The notes beneath the pieces are model-generated. The model did not search any database, was not told the DNA's origin, and saw only the letters and a program-made list of their open reading frames with translations. Shown here in pieces: positions 21,631 through 31,700 of a DNA stretch of 64,000 bases (positions within the stretch are counted from its first letter, which is position 1; each line of letters starts with the position of its first letter). The DNA is taken from positions 186,001 to 250,000 of the forward strand of contig LSSK01000009.1 in NCBI GenBank assembly GCA_001969505.1. The letters run 5' to 3'. The position numbers and the translations under genes were made by a program. The stretch comes from Zancudomyces culisetae. Taxonomy: Eukaryota > Kickxellomycota > Harpellomycetes > Harpellales > Legeriomycetaceae.

Positions 21631-23697
21631 GCTTTTCTGTGTTTAAAGTCCCTTTAGCTGCTTGAACGTGGATTTTCCGTATTGTCTTTAGCTAATTTAT
21701 GTTTCCTGATGCTCGAAATATTTGCTCTTCAGTGGCAATTTACTATCCTTGCTCCTGCTCTTTCTTTTTCTCTTACTTTCCCTTTTTTCCCTGTCTTTCA
21801 CTTTCTCTTCTTACTTTATTATGTTACTCGTTGTATTGCAAAAGTGTTTTTCCCGAGAATAAGTAAATTACATTTCGCTGATCGAAACCGCATAACTAGT
21901 AATTTGAACACGATACACACCTGTGTTGTTGTATATACGCCTATATTTTTGAGCGTGCTGCCTTGTGGGTATCCAAGTATATGGCCCTTTTATCTGCCAC
22001 AAAGCTCTGTACCCCTCCAGGCGCACTAATGGATCCCCAATTCTGCATTTTACCAACATATGCGAACTTTAATTTTGTGTATTTGTAAATTTCAATTTTT
22101 GATTTTCGCTTTCTCATTCGCGCTTACGTTTTTTGAATAACGTTATTGGCTCTACTGTTTCAACTAATTTTACTGAAAAAATAATAAAGTTCCACGGGAT
22201 TTTTAGAACAAACTACCACAAAAATTCTCAAAACTCCTGTAACTTTAGCATCATTATTATCTTTTTCAATTATTAGTCCATTAATTTTTTGAAAAAACTC
22301 TATGATTTTATTGAAAACACATATAATGGGAATGACCACATGTCCCAGATGCAAAGGCGCTCAATAGTTAAGAGGGAACCTAATGAATCAATCACACCTT
22401 GGTCCATGTGTGTATATCAGTCAACAAATTAGATACAAGCAGCATCCCCACAAATGTATATGTGCGCTGCATGCTCTGAGAATTATTTGCTTTGATTTTG
22501 CACTATTGGCTGAAATAACGGAATAATCTTATAACACTTTATTGGTTTATGTATTTTAGCCAGTAGTGAACGAACCGTGGATCAGTCAGCAACCAGGTTG
22601 TTTTCAACATTTCCGTATATCCCTGTTTACTCTTATATATCGCATATGGACATTAATTGTCAACTATCATTGGTAATATTTTATGACAGGTCATATGATA
22701 ACACACCATATTCTCATAATAATCAATTGAAAGTGGATCTTTTTATATTAAAAAATCTGTTGACTGCGTTTTATTTAAAACGTAATGAAAAATAAAGTTA
22801 ATGTTGATATATTAATGTTGATATATCACTGTCATTTTAATGTATAAGCACACGAACAAAATTAATCTTTGGCAAATTGAGTTGATGCAAACCGATTTGA
22901 ATGAAAAACACCTTTCTTTCTTTTGTAAATAACTCCATTACAATGGAAAACAGGAGAGGCTTACCTGTGGTGAATTTTACACTAAAGCTTATTAACTATC
23001 CCTAACCGCAAAAACAGCCGCCTTTCTATGAGGGCACCATGAAAGGATGGTGGGCTATTTTTTAAGCTCTTTTTTTCTCTTTTTTTCAGTTGTTAAACCT
23101 CAATACCAAGAGTTATAGAACCTTATATCCTTCTTACAATTATTTTTGAGAAAATGAAGTAGTTAAATTAGTACCTAGCTAGGCATATTTAGTTTGAACA
23201 TGTTTAGGAAGTATCGTTTTATAGGCATCTGTATAATTTTTTCAGAAAAAAAAGCAGCTCAACAGGATTGAGTCGACTCCAAGCGTGGTGGCCACATATC
23301 ACCGCAAGAATAGCTTTACGCATTTTAAAGCACGGCTTGCCTATGGACTATCTTCCTCGCTTACACAAAATTATTGGTATACCTCTCGTTGTATCAACAA
23401 GACCACTGCACTACTAAAGTATTTCCATTCATGAGATGGCACAAGCAATAGAAACAATAACATTTTCCCTTTGTACTATTGATTCCTTATTTTTGACGAT
23501 ATGACAATCCCCAGTTGTAAATCAAACATTGATACTGTGTAGTAATTGGTAGATACAACTTACTAACCCCACCCATCACACAAACTCCAAAAATAGCCCA
23601 GTATTTAATGCATGACAAAACAAATACCATTACTAGAGTTGTGTTTTCTTTTCATTCAAAATTTATTTTCAAAAGCAAATTACCACACTTGAAGAGA
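21631..23697. other. 2-kb intergenic region, no gene recognised
   Basis: Sequence between the start of the leftward FHIP gene and the start of the rightward MAPR gene. It must carry two promoters. Short open frames near 21680-22030 and 22577-22795 have no coding character I can defend. In-frame sequence 23608-23697 could extend the MAPR N terminus by 30 residues. Confidence 0.4.
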
Positions 23698-24336
23698 ATG
23701 ACAATCCGAGAGGTTAATAAGGGAAAGAGAAAAGCAGATGAAGTGGAAAAAGTGAGCCACAGACAAAAAAGTCCAGAGGCTCAGAAAGCAAAGAAGGGTA
23801 CCATCTTGCTGAATCTTGTGCTAAAGATTTTATTTAGCATTTTTTTAATATCTTCTACCATGTCATATCTACTTACAGAGTCACCATTCTGGGGGTACGA
23901 AGGTTATTACACGAACTGGAGAAATTTTGTTCCAACAAAGGACATTCTTTTAACACCAGCACAACTCTCTAAATTTGATGGTTCGGATCCAAATTTGCCA
24001 ATTTACTTAAGCATAGACGGAAACATCTACGACGTAACCCTAGGGAGGCAGTGGTACGGTAAAGGGGGAAGTTATAACGTCTTTGCAGGGAGAGATTCTA
24101 GTAGAGCATTCGCGACAAACTGCTTAAGTGATGAGTCTCACTTTACTTACGATTTACGAGATTTGACACCAGAAGAACTCAAAAATTTGAATGGCTGGAA
24201 GAGATTTTATGGTAATCATCACACGTACCACAAAGTTGGCAAGTTGGTGGGATTCACCCTCGACAAGGACAGTAAGATACCAGAAAAATGCAAAACAAAG
24301 GCCATGCCTAAACCTAAACCCAAACCCAAATCATGA
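23698..24336 (+). CDS. MAPR-type cytochrome b5-like heme-binding membrane protein
   Basis: Membrane-associated progesterone receptor/neudesin-like domain, a cytochrome b5 fold that binds heme. From the chosen ATG the protein is 212 residues. It has a basic N terminus, one transmembrane anchor (LNLVLKILFSIFLISSTMSY) and then the domain. The domain begins LTPAQLSKFDGSDPNLPIYLSIDG and contains YDVTLGRQWYGKGGSYNVFAGRD, the typical MAPR core. Bis-His heme ligands of true cytochrome b5 are absent, as in this family, where tyrosines serve. The C terminus is a short KPKP repeat. An upstream in-frame ATG at 23608 would add 30 residues, but it has a poor context (T at -3), while 23698 has A at -3. The ortholog in model yeasts is uncertain, so no symbol is given. 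Confidence 0.8.
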   Translation: MTIREVNKGKRKADEVEKVSHRQKSPEAQKAKKGTILLNLVLKILFSIFLISSTMSYLLTESPFWGYEGYYTNWRNFVPTKDILLTPAQLSKFDGSDPNLPIYLSIDGNIYDVTLGRQWYGKGGSYNVFAGRDSSRAFATNCLSDESHFTYDLRDLTPEELKNLNGWKRFYGNHHTYHKVGKLVGFTLDKDSKIPEKCKTKAMPKPKPKPKS

Positions 24337-24739
24337 GCGGTATACCCTCGTGAGGTTTACCTCCTAGTCTGTCTTTATATTTCTGTAATTTGACAACCCA
24401 GTTAAACCAGGCTGTCTTTTGTTTTTTAGCCTTTCAATAAGCTCAACATCCATCCATGCTGGGTTTTATCAAGATATTTTCTCAACTTTGTCTCTTTTTA
24501 TGTGCTATGGAAAAAAGGAAAATATAGCTGTTGGTTGGCTTTTTGCCCCTATTCGCTTATTTGAGGAGAATAAAAAGGAAATCAAAGTGTTCAAAAACAT
24601 TTCCACTCACGATTTTTTCTGTTTTTTTTTGTTTTCTCATTATCAAAGCAAAAAATAAATAAAAGATAACCAGTACTCCGAAGTTTACCCTCATCAGAAA
24701 CTATTATTCCGTACCAGTCAATATACATTTTAAGGCATA
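24337..24739. other. Intergenic
   Basis: 403 bp between two rightward genes. Contains T-rich tracts but no recognised element. Confidence 0.35.
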
Positions 24740-25378
24740 ATGAACTTCAGGCACCTTTTTTGTAATAATAACAAATTTATTAGTCAGGTTCTCAGGCGAA
24801 CTTACAAAACGAGTGTCAACAGCGTCAAAGTGGGTCAAGTCATCGAAATTAATGGCAAAGCCTCGATATTTTTGGGAAAAGAGGTAGGGGGGACTGGAAG
24901 AGGTGGCTCTGTATTAAAGATTTCACTAAAAGACCCCGTCACCGGAGGTAAAAGCAACTTAAGGGTACACGGAAACGATCCTGTAGAGGTGCTACTACTT
25001 AGACAGATTGAGTACCAATATCTGTACAGCTTTGAAAACAAGGTCAATCTGATGAACATGTCAACATTTGAGGAACTAAGTCTGTCGCAAGATATGATTG
25101 AGGGAGGCAAAAATAATTTAAATCTACTGACTGATGGGATGCCAATCACAGTTCAGTCGCTAGAGCCAGAACCTGGCCCTATTTCATTCAGGCTGCCAGC
25201 CAGATACAAGTATAAGATCGAGAAGATCAATAGACGCACGGCCCAAGATAAAGGAACTACATACAATCCTGCATTTATTAATGATGGAAAGGTGGAAGTT
25301 AAGGTTCCAGAATTTATCGATGAGGGAGAAGAAGTTATTATAGATTTAGCAACCAAAGAATATGTATCTAGAGATTAA
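24740..25378 (+). CDS. Mitochondrial elongation factor P
   Basis: Bacterial-type EF-P, a tRNA-shaped factor that rescues ribosomes stalled on polyproline. It is 212 residues in a single exon. The first ~25 residues are basic and hydroxylated (RHLF..., QVLRRTYKTS), a plausible mitochondrial targeting sequence, so it would act on mitochondrial ribosomes. The KOW-like N domain follows, then the central OB domain (IEYQYLYSF...) and the C-terminal OB motif KVEVKVPEFIDEGEEVIIDL with a final YVSRD. The tip loop that carries the modified Lys34 of E. coli or Arg32 of Pseudomonas reads GGTGRGGS here, with Arg54 at the tip and no lysine. Budding-yeast models lack this gene. Confidence 0.88.
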   Translation: MNFRHLFCNNNKFISQVLRRTYKTSVNSVKVGQVIEINGKASIFLGKEVGGTGRGGSVLKISLKDPVTGGKSNLRVHGNDPVEVLLLRQIEYQYLYSFENKVNLMNMSTFEELSLSQDMIEGGKNNLNLLTDGMPITVQSLEPEPGPISFRLPARYKYKIEKINRRTAQDKGTTYNPAFINDGKVEVKVPEFIDEGEEVIIDLATKEYVSRD

Positions 25379-26354
25379 ACTTGATGGCGTGTATTAGCTT
25401 ATAAATAAATGGGGAGAAAAACGGTAAAACGTGCTTATTAGCGGTTTGTGCAACTTGAGTACGGGTACACCTTCTTTAGATCAAAAGGGTTGTTCTTATT
25501 CGATGCTATACGTTCTTTTGACACATGCACATAAAATTAACGAAGGTTATATCATTTGCCATTGATTCTGGTTGATGTTCAGGAAAGTGGAAAAATGAGG
25601 TAATATAGGAAACCGAAACTTTGTGCTTCTCCTTCATTTCCCAGAATCTACCAACTTTAACCACATCACTAGCCCCCCACCCCCACCCCTTATATATTCG
25701 TAATTACAATTTATACCTCCCCCTTCTTCTCTCTCCTCTAATTCTTCTTTTGAGGAGAGCGTGACTTTCACATAAAAAGCTCATTTTGGTCCACCCCCAA
25801 GTCCTCAACCATTTTTCGTGAAGCTAAAAATGTAACAAAAAAGGGAGGGGGCAAATGGCTAAATGAAACCTGAAAAAATGGCGGGAAAATAAAACGAAGC
25901 AAAGTTGCACGTTCATGTGATTTGCTGACTATGACTAAAGAATGATTCATTTGCCGAGATAGCTCGGCAATTTTTGTTTTATTTTTGGGAACTTGCAGTG
26001 CTAACCATGCTATTGGCTAACTATAGTTCTTCGAGTTTACATAGCTTTTTCGTTTTTTGCGTAAAAATGACCACATAAAACTAATGTTCTCAAGTATCTT
26101 TCTTCATTTTCAACACCGCCTAGTTGAGGAATACACTGGTTTACCCTGACAATGCAATTTCAATTTAGGCTGGCTTGAAAAAAAAAACATTTCAAATACA
26201 CGCTTTAGTTCACTAACATTATATCCACATACCTATTTACATATATATCCACATATATCTTTTTACATTTACATATCGGGTTAAATCAAATGAATATATG
26301 CAAATACAACCAGACAACAACTTGAGAAATACAAAACTAAAACAACTTTGAAAA
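25379..26354. other. Intergenic with C-rich tract
   Basis: 975 bp. A C-rich stretch at about 25673-25690 (three runs of four or more C) lies in an otherwise AT-rich region. The part near 26190-26350 has repeated ACATAT motifs and should be the promoter of the SLC35F6-like gene. Confidence 0.4.
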
Positions 26355-26808
26355 ATGTCTACCACAAACAGTTACAAGACATTTTTAGCGCTTGGAATGC
26401 TCCTTACGGGAACATTGAATACCATCTTTACAAAATTCCAGGATAAAATATGCGTTGAAAACTGTAGCGATCCAGATCCAAGAAATCACAAAGAATTCAA
26501 CCAACCAGTATGGCAAACACTAAACATGTTTATTGGTGAGATACTATGTATGGTTGTGTTTTATGCTATACAATTATATACTAGCTACAAGAATAATAGG
26601 GATGGATACAATGAAATTGCACAACCTTCTCGTCCAGAACCACGGGATATCGAGGTAATGTCGCAGCACTCAGATAACCTAATTGGTTTGGGCGAAGAGG
26701 GATCAGCTTTAGCGATTGAAAAGCGAGAACTTACTGGCCTTGCCACATTCTATATGTGGTTTCCAGCAGCATTTGATATTATTGGAACAACAGTAAGTCG
26801 TGCATAAT

Positions 26809-26839
<31 letters not shown>

Positions 26840-27783
26840 CAGCTTGTTCTGTCCTGTTTATCTAGTCTCTGTTGGATTTAACAGATATATCTGAATATTT
26901 TTAAATAGTTGCTTAATGTTGGACTTATATATACAACAGCATCTGTTTACCAAATGTTACGAGGTGTTGTGGTAATTTTTACCGGATTTTTTTCAGTTGT
27001 ATTTCTGAAAGCAAAACTAACTAGGTCTCAATGGATTTCGTTATTTTTGATTATGCTTGGCGCATCAATTGTTGGTATAAGCAGTATACATAACGCAGAT
27101 CAAGCAAACAGCCTTAGTGCAGATTTTAGCAAATCGTTTGTAGGCGTTGTGATTGTGCTTTTAGCACAGATATTCGGTGCATTTCAGTTTATAGTCGAAG
27201 AAAAGGTTCTAACAGATTACTCTGTTCAGCCTTTGAGAGGTGTTGGATTGGAAGGTATTTTTGGCGCAGTAACCGTTACAGCTCTTATTCCAATTCTTCA
27301 TTACAAGTTTGGTGTGTCAGACCCAGGTGGCTTCTTTGATGCAGGGACTGCAATAGATCAAATTCTCAACAACGCAAGTGTGCTGCGCTTATGCTTTTAT
27401 ATAATGCTTTCAATCGCGTTCTTTAATTGGTTTGGGCTGTCTGTAACGAAAACCATGAGTGCCACATCCCGTACGACAATTGATGCCTGCAGGTAAGCGC
27501 TTTCCTGATTATTTTCCTGGGCCCTACCATTTTCGCTACATTTATCCACATTTTTTTTACTGTCAACTAAAAATTAAGGTCAATGTTCGCGTATAAGATT
27601 TAGAAAATAACACAGTTAATAACGCAAATTTGCTGTTTTTTATCAAACTATAGAACTCTGTCGATCTGGCTTTTCAGTCTATTTTTGGGATGGGAGTCGT
27701 TCGTATTTCTACAATTCTGCGGATTTTGCGTATTAATATATGGAACCTTTTTGTACAACGGAATTATCAGCTCCCCGTTTTGA
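26355..27783 (+). CDS. SLC35F6-like drug/metabolite transporter
   Basis: Nucleotide-sugar-transporter-like membrane protein of the DMT superfamily; human SLC35F6 is lysosomal or mitochondrial and its substrate is not settled. Three exons: 26355-26792, 26909-27492, 27654-27783; phases agree, giving 383 residues. The N terminus FLALGMLLTGTLNTIFTKFQD and the exon 2 start LLNVGLIYTTASVYQMLRG match the family closely (SASxxQMLRG motif). About ten hydrophobic spans are visible, with a hydrophilic loop around residues 80-125 that is longer and more acidic than in animals. The last exon encodes the final two spans, including LGWESFVFLQ. The first intron holds a TA microsatellite. Convergent with ISU1, about 520 bp apart. 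Confidence 0.88.
26805..26842 (+). repeat. TA/TACATA microsatellite in intron 1
   Basis: Roughly ten TA dinucleotides followed by ATACATATACATATAC-type repeats, inside the first intron of the SLC35F6-like gene. Confidence 0.8.
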
Positions 27784-28301
27784 GCCTTGCACCTTTATAG
27801 CAGTGACCTGTCATTTTCGTGTGAATGGAAATCCATATCTATATATTTTTCTTTTAATAGCTGTACTCATTATACTCCTGTTTTTCAAATAAAAAAGCTA
27901 CCAGTAAAAATAAGTATACTATTATACGCCCAGAGCGACAAATTGGATGTGCATCCGCATTAAAGTTATATATGCTGCACAAACCACACTAAATAATGCA
28001 ACACACATCAGTATAGAGTCAACCACCTCCCAGCAGGACCTTCATGGCCTTCAATCTCAAACCCCTCTTCCCCCTCCCGCCCCCTGCACCCCACCCTTAC
28101 AAAGAAAACAATCCACACATGCAACCAAATACCGGGAAAAGTAATTTATTAATACAGAGTTGTTGAAGCTATGAATTCGACAAAAAAGGATAGTGTAAAG
28201 AGTATAAATGTCTATAAAACCAACCAACACAAAGGCAAAAAAAAGTAATAAAGAGATAGTATACTATCTGGAAGCTGAAAAATACATGTACGAGACTTGG
28301 C
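27784..28301. other. Convergent intergenic region
   Basis: 518 bp between two converging stops; both 3' untranslated regions should lie here. It includes a C-rich block at 28062-28096, described separately. Confidence 0.45.
28062..28096 (-). other. Predicted G-quadruplex motif (minus strand)
   Basis: On the minus strand this stretch has six G-runs of 3 to 5, separated by loops of 1 to 4 bases (plus strand C4, C5, C3, C5, C4, C3). It fits the G3+N1-7 rule with spare runs. It sits downstream of ISU1 and beyond the SLC35F6-like gene. Whether it folds in vivo is unknown. Confidence 0.6.
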
Positions 28302-28787
28302 TTAGTTGGGCCGTGCCTGGAGTGACTTCTTCTTCCGATAATCATTTATTGCGGATTTTATTGCATCTTCAGCAAGCATCGAGCAATGTAGCTTTACCGG
28401 TGGGAGGCAAAGGTCCTTGGCTATATCTGTGTTTCTAATATTCTTTGCTTCATCGAGTTTCATTCCCTTGACCATTTCAGATGCATAGCTAGACGAAGCG
28501 ATAGCTGACCCGCATCCAAATGTCTTGAATTTGACATCAACTATCTTTCCATTGTCATCGACCTTAATCTGGAGACGCATAACGTCACCACATGCTGGTG
28601 CTCCGACGAGGCCTGTGCCGACGTTGGGATCGTTTTTGTCCAAAGTGCCCACGTTTCTTGGGTTTTCATAGTGATCATGAACCCTTTCGTGGTAGGCCCT
28701 AACCAAACTAGCACCATTGCCCGAGACCGCGGTTCTTACTCCGCTGCTGGATCTCAACACTGATCTACTCAAAGCCCGAAAAATCAT
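28302..28787 (-). CDS. ISU1: Iron-sulfur cluster scaffold protein Isu1/IscU
   Basis: Mitochondrial scaffold on which Nfs1 and frataxin assemble [2Fe-2S] clusters. Single exon, 161 residues, starting at the ATG of MIFRALSRSV. The N terminus (to about residue 30) is basic and Ser/Arg-rich, a mitochondrial presequence. The mature part begins YHERVHDHYENPRNVG. The three cluster-ligand cysteines are present in GAPACGD (C66), FGCGSAIASSS (C92) and LHCSMLAED (C135). The LPPVK motif recognised by the Hsp70 partner is at about 128-132. Residue 137 is Met, the usual eukaryotic form; bacterial IscU has Ile there, which is linked to frataxin independence. Length and composition are normal. Confidence 0.97.
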   Translation of the reverse strand: MIFRALSRSVLRSSSGVRTAVSGNGASLVRAYHERVHDHYENPRNVGTLDKNDPNVGTGLVGAPACGDVMRLQIKVDDNGKIVDVKFKTFGCGSAIASSSYASEMVKGMKLDEAKNIRNTDIAKDLCLPPVKLHCSMLAEDAIKSAINDYRKKKSLQARPN

Positions 28788-31700
28788 TTTGTTCTCTTTT
28801 ATGTTTTAGTTACCAGTATGAACACTTTTTGTGTTTTTATTTTTTTGCTAAGCTATAAAGAAAACTTTCTAGAGAACTTGAGGAAAGAAAGCGGTATTTA
28901 TTTGTTTTTTTAAATCGCACTTCAAGTTGGCTAAGTTGCAGAAATTTTTTTTTATCGGCTTCTAATTTCTAGAGCAATACTCGTTTTCTTTGTTTTGTTT
29001 GCATAATGACCATTTTGATAACGATAAATAAATACGAAGAAGAGAAAGGCATGTACAGCATATAACCCGCTATCTGATTAAAAACTACTCAACTCAGTAT
29101 TGGCTGAATTTGTAAAAATCTACTAACTTTAATAATTTTCATAGATTATTTTCATTAAAAAAAATTTTTTCAAGAAAGCAGCAAGTAATTATCCCCCTGT
29201 TGCATGAAAAAAAAAAACTACCATTCCTATTTATGTAGTAAAGCTGGGGAGGTGCCTAGATTTCAGCAATCACTGTCGGTTATTTGGTGTTCTCTCAAGT
29301 TCTTTTCAGTCACATTTTAAAATTGAAACATTTTATCAGATAATTTACAGGTTTAACACATGCAAATGCCTATTGGTCATTTTATTTAAGAATTGCGAAT
29401 TGTTGGCAATTAATCAGATAACCAACCACTGAGCCTGAAAATCGAAAACAATTGAAAATTGTCTGAAAGCCAATAGCTGTACTTTAACTGCGACAGTGCT
29501 TTCCAAACCCCAACGATTCTATCTGCTAATGATATTTACTCCTGACTCCTTTTTTCGCTCGCTTAAATTTATTAGTAATCTCGGTTAAAGTCCAAGCAGT
29601 AACTGTTGAATTTTTATTGTTCATTTTGTCTAAAAATGAGCAGGTGACGTTCATGCCGCTCGATGTGACCAACCAAAATAAATTCCACATATATGTACAG
29701 CCTATGAGCACTGTGGGCGTAATCTGATAGTGAGGCCCAACATGGCAAATATATACAACTACGCTTCTTAAAGCAACATGCGCTCGAATTATGTAATATC
29801 AAGTAAATATACAAAACCAAGCGCATTTGAAGAACCTTTGAATATGATCAAACTCATTGCGAGGAAAAATTCCAGGCACAATCCAGATCATAGGTATGTT
29901 TACTTTGAGCGTTCCGTGTTTAGTCCTTAATGTATGAACAACCTTTTTGCACAATCCAGTCCGTGAATTTGAACATAAAGACACACTTTCTCTCCAACAC
30001 CTTTCCCCCAATTCAGTGCTTGATTTAATTTTTTTTTTGCTCAATGAATTAATTGAGTGCCCGCAGATCTTACAACATCATTCCCATCATTTTATTCAAT
30101 TTTCATTTTGCTCTTCTACCTTCCACAGTATAAAGTGTACACCTACTTTTAGAGCGGGGTAGAACATCAGAATACAGGATATCATCGTTTGGTGTATTGC
30201 CAACAAGTAGCTTCCATCTTGATTTCATGAGCTTACAATAATTTTGGTTGTACTCGTGCTAATTTGAACTCACGGAAAACGGACTGTTATATAAATATTC
30301 ATTTTTACAAGGCGATGTCTATGGTATTGGTGAACTATAAACTTCATTTTTTTCAGCTCTCATATTATTAATATTAGTTATTTATCATAGTCATATGGAA
30401 AGGACCCAGGCTTTTACAGTCCGAGAGGAATTGGTTTTCCTACAGGCCTTGGTTTGATATTGTTTTCATATATAGGAGATATTGAAGAACCTAAGAGGGA
30501 AGGGCAGTCGTTTTTTCAGAGATGGTAATCTTAGGACATTATTTGGATATAAATTGGATATTACATTGTAATACTATTATATTGCCATTATTGAATAAGC
30601 AAGCATAATAAATGGACATAAAATATTCGATTTCAAGCCTATTAACAGAGCCACAAAAAACCATCTTTTTTTTGCACCTGTAATAGTCTCGGAAATCGGT
30701 AAAGTAAAATTAATGGGCAGGTGAGTAGAATGCTTTGTTTATGAAGAAAGTCTCATGAAAAAAACGTGGGCAACAAATCTACCAATTTTGAAAAGTAATA
30801 GCGTGAGTTCATTTGACAATGCAAATCTGTAAAGAATCTTATTGAAATTAGCTGCATACTAATGTAAAGCAAAAATAAACTACCACTAAAATAAAAACTT
30901 AGTACTAATACAACGAGTTGATAACAATCATACAATTATTTAGCACAAACTCCAGAAGTGCTATTTTATACATCTTGCAATATATATTCTGTTTATACAA
31001 AAATCAAGAAGTATTGCTATTCCCGTTCGATTGTATTTTCTTCCGGGGTGGGTTTTCTTGTCCTAATAGGAATATCACGTTGTGATGCCATTTTGCGCTG
31101 TTTGTTACTATACACCTTGGGTTTATAGAGCTGCTGCTGTGATTACTTTTGCTATTGCGACCGTATATGTGCCTGCACTTGTGCCTCTGGTTGACCTTTG
31201 AGTGTTACTTTTTGGGTTTTATGCAAGTATTACCGGAATATACTAAGTAGCTTATTGACAATTTATTGTATGATGCGCTAGATTTCTTTTCTGACCTATG
31301 GTTTCCAAGTACAAAGTCACCAAAGTATCTTGTATAGTCTTAAGTAAGACTCCGAGAATATATATATTTTTCTTTGGTTTATGTTGATTAGAATGGATGA
31401 ACTGTTGTAGGGCCGTCTCAAAACCAAACTATTTATACTTTTTTTTTTTACTACTTGGATACTCTATTTCTTCTCATTCCCGAATAATATTTACGCACTG
31501 TTTATTTATTGCTTTTTTGTTTATTTATGGATACCCTCAGTTTTACCAAAACTGAAAGTGTTTACACCTATTTCAAAACTTTATTATAAATTGGAACATT
31601 TAATTACATTTACAACATTATTTTGGGTTTGAATCGAACCTTATTGTTCCAAGTATATAGATTTGATTGTTTTTATTGGCAGAGTTGGTTTATTGTTTAA

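Noticed and set aside
21682-22029. 115-codon plus-strand frame upstream of FHIP
   Set aside because: Starts amid T-rich DNA, Phe/Leu-rich composition, no recognisable motif.
28208-28438. Plus-strand frame antisense to ISU1
   Set aside because: Overlaps the firm ISU1 coding sequence on the other strand.
31625-31645. GGTTCGATTC on the minus strand resembles a tRNA B-box
   Set aside because: The flanking bases cannot form a five-pair T stem and there is no A-box upstream.
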